This document shows, piece after piece, positions 9,567 to 19,217 of a stretch of DNA of 64,000 bases. Both the position numbers and the translations under genes were made by a program. Position 1 is the stretch's first letter; each line of letters begins with the position of its first letter. The notes beneath the pieces were generated by a model. That model was not told the origin of the DNA. It saw only the letters and a program-made list of their open reading frames with translations, and made no database searches. The stretch is from Succinivibrionaceae bacterium (GTDB taxonomy: Bacteria; Pseudomonadota; Gammaproteobacteria; Enterobacterales; Succinivibrionaceae). Location of the stretch: contig JAHZGH010000011.1 of the NCBI GenBank assembly GCA_019420905.1, forward strand, positions 1-64,000, written 5' to 3'.

Positions 9567-10499
9567 ATGAAAATATATAAATCTGTAATAGATCTTATAG
9601 GGCATACTCCTTTAGTCGAGCTTACCCATTTTGAAAAAGATCTTAAGCTTAAGGCAAAAATTTTAGCTAAATTTGAAGCATTGAATCCAGGCGGCTCTGT
9701 AAAAGATCGCGCAGCTTTGTACATGATTAGAGAAGCTCTTAAAAGCGGCAAGATAAACAAAAATACACAAATTATTGAACCTACCTCGGGAAATACTGGT
9801 ATTGGCTTAGCCTTAATCGGGGCTTCATTAGGACTAAAAGTTACATTAGTTTTACCTGAAACTATGTCTGTAGAAAGACGCAATATTTTAAAGGCTTATG
9901 GAGCTCAGCTTATCTTAACAGATGGGGCTAAAGGCATGAGCGGTGCTATTGCAAAAGCTGAGGAGTTAGCTAAAAACAATCCTAACGTCTTTATTCCGCA
10001 GCAATTTGAAAATGAAGCTAATGCGTTAGCTCATTATGAAACCACCGGTCCTGAAATATGGGAAGATACTGATGGTACTGTAGATATTTTTGTAAGCTCC
10101 GTAGGCTCTGCTGGTACTATTACAGGTGTAGGCCGTTATTTAAAAGAAAAACGCCCAGAAATAAAAATTATTGCTGTAGAGGCAGCATCATCACCTGTTC
10201 TTGAAGGAGGAAAGCCCGGACCTCATAATATTCAAGGTATTTCCGGAGGCTTTATTCCTAAAAATTATGATGCCTCTGTTGTAGATAAAATTATTCCGAT
10301 TACAGATAATGAAGCTTTTGATACCGGTCGGACTATTGCTCAGACTGAAGGATTATTTATCGGCATTTCTTCGGGAGCTGCAATTGCTGCTGCAATAAAA
10401 GAAGCTCAATTGCCAGAAAACACAGGTAAGACTATCGTAGCAATTTTGCCCGATAGTGGTGATCGCTACCTCTCTACTCCTCTTTACCATCAAGACTAG
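9567..10499 (+). CDS. cysK: Cysteine synthase A (O-acetylserine sulfhydrylase)
   Basis: The 310-residue PLP enzyme makes cysteine from O-acetylserine and sulfide in the cytoplasm. NPGGSVKDRAA holds the PLP lysine (Lys46), PTSGNTGIG at about 72-80 binds the substrate carboxylate, and PDSGDRYLST near the end is the cofactor-contacting motif. The start is ATG 9567; an upstream in-frame extension of 17 codons lacks a ribosome-binding site, whereas GAGGC precedes this ATG. Length matches CysK. A terminator at 10511-10540 follows. It faces the rhodanese-fused CoA-disulfide reductase divergently. CysK versus CysM is judged from overall motifs and length, so a small uncertainty remains. Confidence 0.92.
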   Translation: MKIYKSVIDLIGHTPLVELTHFEKDLKLKAKILAKFEALNPGGSVKDRAALYMIREALKSGKINKNTQIIEPTSGNTGIGLALIGASLGLKVTLVLPETMSVERRNILKAYGAQLILTDGAKGMSGAIAKAEELAKNNPNVFIPQQFENEANALAHYETTGPEIWEDTDGTVDIFVSSVGSAGTITGVGRYLKEKRPEIKIIAVEAASSPVLEGGKPGPHNIQGISGGFIPKNYDASVVDKIIPITDNEAFDTGRTIAQTEGLFIGISSGAAIAAAIKEAQLPENTGKTIVAILPDSGDRYLSTPLYHQD

Positions 10500-10510
10500 A
10501 GTATAATGTT

Positions 10511-10540
10511 AAATGCTTGTACAAGGAGCAAGCATTTTTA
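10511..10540 (+). terminator. Rho-independent terminator after cysK
   Basis: AAATGCTTG (10511-10519) pairs perfectly with CAAGCATTT (10529-10537) around a 9-base loop, followed by further T. It lies 11 bases after the cysK stop and just before the ribosome-binding site of the symporter, so it may only attenuate readthrough. Confidence 0.75.
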
Positions 10541-10552
10541 TAAGGATTTCCC

Positions 10553-11845
10553 ATGACTTTAAATACACAAACTAGAGTTGACACAGAAGCTCAGCAAGCA
10601 ATTGCTAAAATCTCTAAAAGAAAAAGAGCTATTACTGCTGTACTCTACATTGTAGCCTTAATCCTAGGCGCAATATTAGGATTCATCGGCAATGAAAATC
10701 TAAATATTGTTTTAGACTTCATCGCAACTGTCTTTACTCGCTTATTCAGCTTTATTGCTGTACCTGTAATCGCAGTATCACTTATCAATACTCTGGCACG
10801 CTTAAATCATGGCAGCAATGGCGGTACTATTTTCAGTCACACCATTTTCTATACTCTGTTAACTACCATTATCGCAGCCGCTGTAGGTTTAAGCCTGTTT
10901 TTAATCTTAGCTCCCTCTAACGTGCCGCAGGAAATGTTAGGTGTTGCTGCTAATCCTAATGCAGGCATTACTACCTCCTACTTTGATCATATCGTAAGCA
11001 TTATTCCAAATAATTTCTTACAGCCGTTTGTATCTGGAAACGTATTATCAATTCTCCTTGTTGCCGCTGCCGTAGGCTTAGGTATTGCTGCAATGCCTAC
11101 ATCAGAAGGACGCACAGCTCTTGTGAAGGTTTTAACTGGACTTCAGGATTTATTATTTATCCTCATTCACTGGTTAATTGCCATTTTGCCTTTAGGTATT
11201 GTCGCCTTCACAGCTCAATTAGTAACTCAGCTTGAAGCCGGCGTAATATTAGGTGGACTTGCTACCTATTTTGCAACCGTAATCAGCTCTAATATCCTAC
11301 AGATGTTTATATTCTTGCCGTTATTACTGCTAATTCGCGGTTTAAACCCTTTAAAGGTTGCCCGCGGCATGCTTCCTGCTTTAATGGTTGCCTTATTCTC
11401 TAAATCATCTGCAGGCACATTGCCTGTAACAATTGCTTCAGCTGAAGATAATTTAAATATAGATAAACGTATTTCAAGATTTGTTTTACCAATCTGCACC
11501 ACTATCAACATGAATGGCTGTGCAGCCTTTATCTTGATTACCTCTCTTTATCTATTACAAAATGCTGGTATTGAATTAAACTTTGGTACCTATTTGGCTT
11601 GGATCTTCATTGCAACCTTTGCTGCTGTAGGTAACGCAGGCGTTCCTATGGGATGTTTCTTCTTAACCCTGTCATTAGTTTCTTCAATGAATGTGCCTGT
11701 TGCCTTGATGGGTGTAATCCTGCCTATCTATGCAGTAATTGACATGATTGAAACTTGTCTAAATGTTTGGTCAGATTCTTGTGTTGCCAATATTGTTGAT
11801 AAAGAATTAAAAGGAAAACTTCAAATTATTAAAGAAAAGGAATAA
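10553..11845 (+). CDS. DAACS-family dicarboxylate/amino acid:cation symporter
   Basis: This 430-residue inner-membrane protein has the DAACS (GltP/DctA/TcyP-like) layout of about eight membrane helices and two re-entrant loops. The serine-rich loop appears as SSAGTLP at about 283-289, and the cation/substrate helix signature as NMNG near 319 (NMDG in many relatives); GVPMGCF corresponds to the second re-entrant loop. These carriers import glutamate, aspartate, C4-dicarboxylates, serine/threonine or cystine with Na+ or H+. The position after cysK would suit cystine or another sulfur-related substrate, but a terminator lies between them and substrate cannot be read from sequence. The start is ATG with AAGGA 7 bases upstream. 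Confidence 0.85.
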   Translation: MTLNTQTRVDTEAQQAIAKISKRKRAITAVLYIVALILGAILGFIGNENLNIVLDFIATVFTRLFSFIAVPVIAVSLINTLARLNHGSNGGTIFSHTIFYTLLTTIIAAAVGLSLFLILAPSNVPQEMLGVAANPNAGITTSYFDHIVSIIPNNFLQPFVSGNVLSILLVAAAVGLGIAAMPTSEGRTALVKVLTGLQDLLFILIHWLIAILPLGIVAFTAQLVTQLEAGVILGGLATYFATVISSNILQMFIFLPLLLLIRGLNPLKVARGMLPALMVALFSKSSAGTLPVTIASAEDNLNIDKRISRFVLPICTTINMNGCAAFILITSLYLLQNAGIELNFGTYLAWIFIATFAAVGNAGVPMGCFFLTLSLVSSMNVPVALMGVILPIYAVIDMIETCLNVWSDSCVANIVDKELKGKLQIIKEKE

Positions 11846-11865
11846 ACATTATCATTTAGTTATAT

Positions 11866-11895
11866 GCCCATTATTGAATTCAATAATGGGCTTTT
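11866..11895 (+). terminator. Terminator after the DAACS symporter
   Basis: GCCCATTATTG at 11866-11876 pairs perfectly with CAATAATGGGC at 11881-11891 around AATT, followed by TTTT. It starts 21 bases after the symporter stop. Confidence 0.88.
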
Positions 11896-12932
11896 AAATA
11901 AAAACTTTTCACAAATCATACTTAAGTAGCATAAAAAAATTAATAATGTATAATACATATCCATATTAAATATTATGAATTATTTAATACAATAAAAAAT
12001 GTTTTTTATAGATTAAAAATCAATTAATTTATCTTCTAACATCTATAATATTAACATTTATACTATTTTTTAGTGAAATTTTATACGCCATTCCATTCTG
12101 ATGATTTTTTATGCACAAATGAATTTTGACCTAGACTAACACTTTAACCACTATATGTCATGATTCAAATTTATTATCACATCAGCCTTATATTAGGTTT
12201 CTAATACTAATATCGAACAGACAAATTTTTGGGTAATTGGTGTATGTAATTATCCTTTCACAACTACAATTGAACCACGGCTATATAAAAGAATTGTATA
12301 AAATATATCTTTAATATATCTTCATTATTTATACTTGTTTTATTCATAGAAACTTTTACTTACATGTTCGTATCATATCAAACAACATAAGTTCAAGAAG
12401 AACGCAGAAACTCGCATATTTTCCATGAAAAATAAAAAATGAAAAAATGCAACAATAATTATTCCTAGTTACTATTTTATAAAACTAAAAAAATCATCAA
12501 ATATATTCGATATGCTCCATACTCCTGCTCAAGCAACATGGTTCGATATTAAACAAATCAATTTACAATCTGTAAATTATGATTATTCAATCAATAAAAC
12601 AGGATACAAAATAAATTTTATTAACAAATCTTCATAAAAAATTAATAATGTATATTTCAAAGATTATATATTTTGTATAATAGAATCATTAGTTATTGAA
12701 TCTTCTGTTCCATTACCTAAATTTATAAAAATAATGTACCACAGCAAAAATTATCCTTCAAAACTTATAAATCCAATAAAAATAAAAGAAAAGTAATATA
12801 TAGGTATTTCTTCTAAAATAAAAAATTAATTTAGAAAATGAAATAAAATCCACGTTAATTCGAGTAAGATTGTTAATAAATTCTTAACTTATTATAGAGT
12901 TTTGCATGGTAAAAAAACATAAGGTGCAATAC
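11896..12932. other. Decayed gene-poor stretch
   Basis: About 1 kb without an open gene. A few short readable pieces survive, such as a 41-codon ORF starting at 12512 and an open run near 12228-12295, but none matches a family I recognise. The composition is close to that of the polysaccharide islands. It directly precedes the IS256-type relic, so it is probably degraded accessory DNA. Confidence 0.5.
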
Positions 12933-13885
12933 ATGAAATTTAGTAACTTGTTGACTTAATTTTAGATAAATCCAATATTAATTCATTAAAAGATGTCAGC
13001 AAGGTATAAAAAAGAGCTTTAGCACTACCTAAAAAAATGCTTAATGCTAAAATGTATGTGCCATCTTAACTATGATAAAAATTTCCTAGAAGCAAAAGAC
13101 TCTTTCAAATAAACGAAATGATTATCAAGAAAACACAGGGCTCTTTTAGTAAAGCTACCATCAGCTTACTCGAGATAAAGAAGTCTATTTTTAGTCTGCT
13201 GCAATTAAAAAGCATCAAAAGGATATATCTGAAATAAAGCGCAAAGCTATTGCCATGTATGCAAGAGTAATATCTCCAAGAGATATGCCACCGTCACAAA
13301 ATTCATGACTTTGCCCACTAATAATGGGAGAATATCCAGTATAACAAACAGTATCATAGAAGATATTAAGTCTTATCTTCAAAGACCATTAAAAGCAATA
13401 TATACTTTTGCTTTTGTAGCTTAATCTTGCGTAAAAATTAAATATAGGCTAATTCCATAATAATCATGCAGTTTATGTTGTTTTATGAACTAATATTGAA
13501 GGCTATAGAGAAGATTTAGGCCTTTATGTAAGCTCCGCAGACAAGGCTTTTTAATGTATAAATAGAAACAAGTATATAGGAGTTGTATGAGTATGGAAAA
13601 ATAGCTTTAATCACATATGACAGCTGTTCAATATACCTCTGATATCCGTTGAATTATTTATGACACAAATGCTATAGAGATCGTAAATTTAAACTTAAAA
13701 AAAGTTACAAAGAAAACTTTTTAAATAAAAATACATTATATAAGCTATTTTGCCTAAAAATAACTGGAGAAATTGCAAGAAAATGAAATAATACCTTAAA
13801 TAATCTGTCATACCTCAATAAAGCTACTGGCAAAATAGCAAATACCTTAAGTAATCTTAGGAGTGAACTTAAATTATTTACATAG
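12933..13885 (+). pseudogene. Wrecked IS256-family (Mutator-type) transposase
   Basis: Joining short stretches from different frames gives a recognisable IS256-family transposase. It opens with MKFSNLLT at 12933 behind an AAGGTG site and continues with LPKKMLNAKMY. From 13210 the open piece KHQKDISEIKRKAIAMYAR followed by PRDM is the hallmark IS256 segment. SSITNSIIEDIKSYLQRPL then AIYTFAF (from 13335) is the run-up to the first catalytic Asp, lost here at a stop. NIEGYREDLGLYV (from 13492) and YTSDIR, IIYDTNAIE, KKVTK (from 13632) are the C-terminal motifs. At least six stops or frameshifts and an internal deletion of about 100 codons make it inactive. No terminal inverted repeats were found. 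Confidence 0.85.
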
Positions 13886-13979
13886 TTTTTTGTTCACTTT
13901 CTTTATTAAACTAATTTTTTATTCTAATATATATACTTTATAACAAAGCAAAAATAATAATATTTTTTATTACCAATAT

Positions 13980-15155
13980 TTAAAAATTTCGTTCAACTGT
14001 TTCATAAATAATTAAATCAGGTTTAAATTTATTTATAATATTTTTCATATCCATAATATTATTTTCATAATAAGATAAATACGTAACATATTTAAAATTT
14101 AAATTAAAAAAATAAGATAAATTTGTCCCAAACGAATCATGTATTAATAAAACTCTTTCCTCATTATTAGCTTCAACATTTATCATAGATTCTTCTTTTC
14201 TATCTGCTACAGAGCTAGTATCATCAAGACTTTTTTCTAGATATTTTTTCTGATTATCAATTCTCCACAATATTTTTTTATTATCTACAGATTTAAATTT
14301 ATATGAAGGTTCACTAAAGGAATAATAATTACTTAATCCCATCCCTTTTATATCACCTACCTTCTTATTTTCATATTCAATTAAAAAATAATCATTACTC
14401 TGAATAAAATTGGTCTTTTTATAGTCATATATTTGGTCCATTAATATATAAAAGGCCTGCTCTGCCCCTAATATATTCCAATGTGTATCTGTTTTATAAT
14501 AAAGATGTTTATATTCTGCTAATTTTTGCAGTTCATCAATTGGATAAATAGTCTTTATTCCAAGAGAATTTAACTTTTGGATTTGATTATTTGTAACTTC
14601 TTTAGATATAGAGCAAACATTTTTTCCTAAATAATTAGGTAATTTTTCGCAATATACACTATGCTTATCAGGAGCAACAAATACAAAAAAATCAATATTA
14701 TTCTTAATTGAAAAATCAGATATATTCTTTAATTTATCTAAAACAATATTAAATCTTTTTTCAAATTCTTTTTCATTTTTTGAAGATGTTCCTTTTACAT
14801 GCCTTTCTAAAGCAAAATCAAATTTATCCAAAAAAACAAAATTATCTTTTCCTTCAATAAATAAAGGATTATCTAAAAATAGTTTAAAGTCATTAGTTGT
14901 AAAATTTCTGAAAGAATTAACAATAAAATCTCTGCCTATTAATCTATCATTAAGAAATTTATCAAAATCATCAAAAAATAGCTTAATTTTACTAATTCTA
15001 AAATTTTCAAGCGGCTTAAAATCTGCTGCCTGTCTATTTTCTGTTTCTAAAATTAAATTTTCTTTAACACCGTTTATTACAATGTTTAATAAAAAAGGGG
15101 TAGTTATAATAAATAAGAACAATGCAGCAAATACATATTTAATTTTCATAAACAT
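13980..15155 (-). CDS. AlgX/AlgJ-like SGNH-type polysaccharide O-acetylation protein
   Basis: The roughly 391-residue protein has one N-terminal membrane anchor (hydrophobic about residues 5-25) and an extracytoplasmic AlgX/AlgJ-type SGNH-like domain. FVAPDKHSVYCEKLP (about 148-162) and the TDTHWN motif (about residues 224-229), with Asp-X-His as the catalytic pair, are diagnostic. LIHDSFGTN near 343 supplies the nucleophilic serine block. Together with the MBOAT protein encoded immediately upstream, it should move acetyl groups onto an exported polysaccharide, as AlgI with AlgJ/AlgX does for alginate. The MBOAT stop and this start are 3 bases apart, so they form an operon. The ATG at 15155 is chosen; ATG 15149 is an equally possible start. 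Confidence 0.85.
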   Translation of the reverse strand: MFMKIKYVFAALFLFIITTPFLLNIVINGVKENLILETENRQAADFKPLENFRISKIKLFFDDFDKFLNDRLIGRDFIVNSFRNFTTNDFKLFLDNPLFIEGKDNFVFLDKFDFALERHVKGTSSKNEKEFEKRFNIVLDKLKNISDFSIKNNIDFFVFVAPDKHSVYCEKLPNYLGKNVCSISKEVTNNQIQKLNSLGIKTIYPIDELQKLAEYKHLYYKTDTHWNILGAEQAFYILMDQIYDYKKTNFIQSNDYFLIEYENKKVGDIKGMGLSNYYSFSEPSYKFKSVDNKKILWRIDNQKKYLEKSLDDTSSVADRKEESMINVEANNEERVLLIHDSFGTNLSYFFNLNFKYVTYLSYYENNIMDMKNIINKFKPDLIIYETVERNF

Positions 15156-15158
15156 CAC

Positions 15159-16577
15159 TTAAAAATTAAAATAAATAAAAGGATTTGTTTTTGCAGCATA
15201 TAAATATGCTATAGATACTACAAATAACATAAAATGAAGAATAACTGTGACATTACGAACTTTAGGAATAGCGAAAACTCCCTGCTTAAATTCATAATTC
15301 ATATTCTTTCCCCAAAAAGCAATAAACAAGCCTATAACTACAGCTAAAATATTTAGATTACCAATATAATTAAAGGTATCAATATTAGTATTAAAAGAAA
15401 ACATTTCTTTTAAATAAGACAACGCATCATTTAATGTATCAGCTCTAAAAAAGACCCATCCGATTAAAATCATAAAAAAAGCATAGCTATGACGTAAAAT
15501 ATTAGGTGCTTTTTCCAAATAAAGGCCTAATTTAGTTCTTTCAAATATAAGCAATAAACCGTGAAACAAGCCCCATACTAAAAAGGTATACGCTGCTCCA
15601 TGCCATAAACCGCATAATATAAATACGCAAACAAGATTTCTGTAATTGACAATCTTGCTGCAGCGATTACCGCCTAATGGTATATATAAATAATCTCTAA
15701 GCCATGACGATAATGAAATGTGCCACCTTCTCCAAAAATCTTTAATGCTGTTAGCCTTATACGGGGAATTAAAGTTTTCCTTAAATCTAATTCCCATCAT
15801 AGCGGCAAGACCTATAGCCATATCAGAATAGCCAGAAAAATCAAAATATATCTGTACGCTATAAGCTAAAATACCAACCCATGCAAATAAACATCCTAAT
15901 TGAGATGAATCTGCAGAAAAGGCTAGATTAGCAATGGTTGCTGCAGAATTTGCAATCAATACCTTTTTATTAACGCCTAAAATAAATCTGAACATTCCAT
16001 AGAAAAATAGGTTGAAATCTAATTTTCTATCATGCAGATCATCACGAATATCTCTAAACCTTACAATAGGTCCTGCTACCAAATGAGGAAACATAAAAAA
16101 GTAAGCAAGGAATTCATTCTTCTGATGTTTTGGGGTAACGTTTTTATAAATATCTACAAGGTAGCTTATAGCATGAAAGGTAAAAAAACTAATACCTAAT
16201 GGCAAAGCATGATTTTTTATTGAAATATCAGAAAATAAAGGTAATTCTGTTAATTGAGATAAAAACCAATATAAATATTTATAATAAATTAAAACTGCTA
16301 AGTTAGCACAAACACCAAAAAAAAGAATGAAGCTTGTTGTCTTAATAAGATTTTTATCTTTACTAAAAATTAAAATTCTCCCTATAAATAAATTAGCTAT
16401 AGCTAAAATTACTAATAAGAAAATTCCTTTGCCCTCTCCCCAAAGGTAAAATAACAGGCTTGCAATAATCAGTAAATAATTACGATATATCTTTATCTTT
16501 CTTAGCCAAGGAATATTATCTAATAATAAAAATATTGGCAAAAAACAAAAAATAAAAGACAATGAAGAGAAAACCAT
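15159..16577 (-). CDS. MBOAT-family membrane O-acyltransferase (AlgI-like)
   Basis: The 472-residue polytopic membrane protein is an AlgI/DltB-type membrane-bound O-acyltransferase. DFWRRWHISLSSWLRDYLY begins at about 282 and is the family signature, including the first conserved His. GLWHGAAYTF (about 320-329) carries the invariant catalytic His. About 11-12 hydrophobic segments are visible. It passes acetyl groups across the membrane to the extracytoplasmic AlgX/AlgJ-like partner encoded 3 bases downstream. Substrate is likely the surface polysaccharide of this region. Full length for the family. Confidence 0.9.
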   Translation of the reverse strand: MVFSSLSFIFCFLPIFLLLDNIPWLRKIKIYRNYLLIIASLLFYLWGEGKGIFLLVILAIANLFIGRILIFSKDKNLIKTTSFILFFGVCANLAVLIYYKYLYWFLSQLTELPLFSDISIKNHALPLGISFFTFHAISYLVDIYKNVTPKHQKNEFLAYFFMFPHLVAGPIVRFRDIRDDLHDRKLDFNLFFYGMFRFILGVNKKVLIANSAATIANLAFSADSSQLGCLFAWVGILAYSVQIYFDFSGYSDMAIGLAAMMGIRFKENFNSPYKANSIKDFWRRWHISLSSWLRDYLYIPLGGNRCSKIVNYRNLVCVFILCGLWHGAAYTFLVWGLFHGLLLIFERTKLGLYLEKAPNILRHSYAFFMILIGWVFFRADTLNDALSYLKEMFSFNTNIDTFNYIGNLNILAVVIGLFIAFWGKNMNYEFKQGVFAIPKVRNVTVILHFMLFVVSIAYLYAAKTNPFIYFNF

Positions 16578-16669
16578 AACGTACTCTTTTAATAAGCAAA
16601 TTTAAAGAATATGTACTTAAATAACACTAATAAAATTTAATATTTTAACACAACTTAATTTTATATTTT

Positions 16670-18643
16670 TTATTCTCTATATTTGATTTTAGAAGCTTTA
16701 ATCCTACTAAAAATATACTCTCCAATAAATTCTGCTCCTTCAACAGATAAATGATTATCATCCCAAAAGATATCTTTACCATGAGGAGTTAAAAGTCTGC
16801 ACAAGTCATTTTTGCATATACTATCATTAGGGTTTATAAAAGAAACATTATTAAATTTCTTTAAATAATTCTTAAGAAACAAATTAGCATTTTTATACTC
16901 ATTATCATATTTCAGCAACGGCTCTTCGCATTTTATTTTATCTAATAAAATATGCGGCAAATACCTATTGTAATTCTTAATATTATTGCACTCTCTTACA
17001 GTATAAATAGCTTTTGAACCTATAAGAGAGCCTAAAACATAAAAATGACGATTAGGATTTTCTAAAAACAGCTTGCCTAAACTCTCATCAAAAAGCTCGC
17101 TTTGCGGATGATTCCTTAAATCAGGATCTTTCTGACAGGCTTTCCCCCATTCTGCAAACATCTTATTAAAATGCTGCGTCCAGCGCTGAGAAATTACAAT
17201 CGGCGTATTTACCGGGAAAGATTCAATAAAATTTTTACGTTCACTAACAAATTTATGAATTGAACCATACTTTTCATTAATAAGCTCAACGAAATTAGGC
17301 TTAGAAAAGCTACAGTGCTCATCATCATAGCAATAAGTTCCTGAACTTGAAAAAATAGCTAAATTAATATTGTTTTTCTCAAAGAAAGGCCATAAATGCT
17401 GAGCATGGGAATCTCCGATTAACACTACTTCTGCTTTATTTTTCTGATTATTAAAAGCAGGATAAAAATCAGGAACACCCTTTCCGGCAAATTCAACTTC
17501 TATGCCGCTATAACGATCTTTAAAGCCGTGTCTGTCAACCGTAAAAACAGTAAAGCCCAAGCACGATAAATAAACTAATAAAAACTTCCAGCCATAATTT
17601 CTGCTTGATTCAATAAAATGGTAGCTAAATATGGATAAAACAAAAATTACAGTCCCAATCAATAAAAAATTGTTAGATAAATTTATGCGAGCACTAATAC
17701 TTAAAACAAGCCAATGATAGATATATAAGGAATAAGAAATCTTTCCTAAATACTGAAAGATTTGATTAGATAAAATACTTTTTTCTGATGCTAAAGAGAT
17801 GATCAGCATTGCGCCTAAAACTGACGGCAAAACTGCTAATGGAGTCCATACAGCATTATCCTCTCTAAAGAAAATTGAAAAAATAAAAATAATGCCTAAA
17901 ATCTCCAAAAATCTTTTAGATTTTATAGATAAATTTAATAAGGCTTTGACAGGAAATAAAAATACAATGGCACCTGATAAAAGCTCCCAGGATCTAGTTT
18001 GAAGCAGATAATAATATTTTTCTTCCGTAAGAATAAATGAAAGAAATAAAGAAGTTATGAATAAAACTAAAACACCTGCTTTTACTGCTCTAAATCCTAA
18101 AAATTTATTTAAAAGCCATAAGATTATTGGATAAACAATATAGAATTGCCATTCTACAGATAATGACCATGTATGCAGAAGCATTTTACTCATGCTGTCA
18201 ACGGCAAAATACCCTTCATCTTTAGCAAAACGCAAATTAGAAATAAAAGCTAAAGCTGCTGTTCCTTCCTTATTGAATTCATAAAATTCATTGACATTTA
18301 CTAAAAGAAAAAATCCAACTATATAAAACAGCACGATGGCAAACAAAAGAGCTGGACAAATACGCTTAGCTCGACGCTTCCAAAAGTTCCAAATAGAAAA
18401 ATTTTCTTTTCTTAGGCCTTTTATAATGATTGCTGTCATCAAAAAGCCTGATATTACAAAGAAAATATCGACGCCTACATAACCGCCATTTAATGTATAT
18501 GTCCAGGAATAATCATTTAAAGCAATAAAAGAAAATAAATGGAAAAACAAAACCAGTAAAACAGCTATTGCTCTAAGACCGTTGATATCCAATCGAAAAT
18601 TATTGATGCTTTGACTATTAGTCATAACTGATTTTGCCTGCAT
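16670..18643 (-). CDS. OafA/YrhL-type acyltransferase 3 with C-terminal SGNH domain
   Basis: This protein of about 657 residues has two parts. The N-terminal half is an acyltransferase-3 membrane domain of about ten helices, with FRLDINGLRAIAVL near the start and GVDIFFVISGF close behind. The C-terminal half is a periplasmic SGNH hydrolase domain with GDSHAQ at about 407 (catalytic Ser) and DDNHLS near 629 (catalytic Asp/His). Such fusions O-acetylate O-antigen, capsule or peptidoglycan. Start choice is uncertain: the longest frame begins at a TTG (18655), I use ATG 18643, and ATG 18625 just before the conserved sequence is possible. It shares orientation with the MBOAT pair 92 bases downstream. 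Confidence 0.87.
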   Translation of the reverse strand: MQAKSVMTNSQSINNFRLDINGLRAIAVLLVLFFHLFSFIALNDYSWTYTLNGGYVGVDIFFVISGFLMTAIIIKGLRKENFSIWNFWKRRAKRICPALLFAIVLFYIVGFFLLVNVNEFYEFNKEGTAALAFISNLRFAKDEGYFAVDSMSKMLLHTWSLSVEWQFYIVYPIILWLLNKFLGFRAVKAGVLVLFITSLFLSFILTEEKYYYLLQTRSWELLSGAIVFLFPVKALLNLSIKSKRFLEILGIIFIFSIFFREDNAVWTPLAVLPSVLGAMLIISLASEKSILSNQIFQYLGKISYSLYIYHWLVLSISARINLSNNFLLIGTVIFVLSIFSYHFIESSRNYGWKFLLVYLSCLGFTVFTVDRHGFKDRYSGIEVEFAGKGVPDFYPAFNNQKNKAEVVLIGDSHAQHLWPFFEKNNINLAIFSSSGTYCYDDEHCSFSKPNFVELINEKYGSIHKFVSERKNFIESFPVNTPIVISQRWTQHFNKMFAEWGKACQKDPDLRNHPQSELFDESLGKLFLENPNRHFYVLGSLIGSKAIYTVRECNNIKNYNRYLPHILLDKIKCEEPLLKYDNEYKNANLFLKNYLKKFNNVSFINPNDSICKNDLCRLLTPHGKDIFWDDNHLSVEGAEFIGEYIFSRIKASKIKYRE

Positions 18644-18722
18644 ATAAATAAACAAATTAAAAGTTTATACCTGATGATTTGGATATATCAAACATATAAA
18701 AAAATTTTTAAATCATGGTAAA

Positions 18723-19217
18723 TTAAGACTTAGCTTTTGCTGGATTGCCCATAACAATAGTATTGGGCTCCACATCATGCGTTACCACGCTTCATGCACC
18801 CACTATCGCATTCTCACCTATAACTACGCCAGGCAGAATCGTAGCATTTGCACCGATTGAAGCGCCTTTCTTAACTTTAATACCTTCAAACATCCAATTC
18901 TTATTGCGGGACTTTAGATATCTGTCATTGCAGAAAGTAACGTTCGGACCTATAAAGACATCATCCTCAATAATCATGCCGTCCCAAATCTGTACGCCGC
19001 ATTTTATAGTGACACGATTTCCAATCTTAACGTCATTTTCAATGAAGCTGTGGGAACATATATTACAGTCATCTCCAATAACGGCTTTAGGCAAAACTAC
19101 GCAAAACTGCCAAATATTGGTATTTTTCCCAATATTTACAGACTGCACATCAGCTAAATTATGAATCACTACTTTCTGACCTTTATTAAAAATATCTACT
19201 TTTTTATAGAAAACCAA
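18723..19217 (-). pseudogene. QdtC/FdtC-like sugar N-acetyltransferase interrupted by in-frame TGA
   Basis: The reading frame encodes a left-handed beta-helix (hexapeptide-repeat) acetyltransferase closely resembling QdtC-type dTDP-3-amino-3,6-dideoxyhexose N-acetyltransferases: IGKNTNIWQF, CNICSHSFIENDV, TIKCGVQIWDG, FIGPNVTFCND and KKGASIGANATILPG are all present. At 18792-18794 a TGA stands where the family has Gly in VGAGSVVT, and the same frame then continues for 22 codons (SVVTHDVEPNTIV, MGNPAKAKS) to a TAA at 18723. A single GGA-to-TGA change explains this. The truncated product lacks the last coil and tail and is probably impaired. The start is also unclear: TTG 19217, or a GTG just before VIHN. 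It overlaps the upstream lipoprotein gene. Confidence 0.82.

Noticed and set aside
12512..12637. Short ORF of 41 codons in the decayed stretch
   Set aside because: It has no clear ribosome-binding site and no family motif, and it is surrounded by closed frames, so it is treated as debris.
18792..18794. TGA read as Gly or selenocysteine
   Set aside because: Other genes here end in TGA (znuC, the ArnT-like gene and yheS among them), so TGA is a stop, and no selenocysteine insertion element is seen; a nonsense change is simpler.
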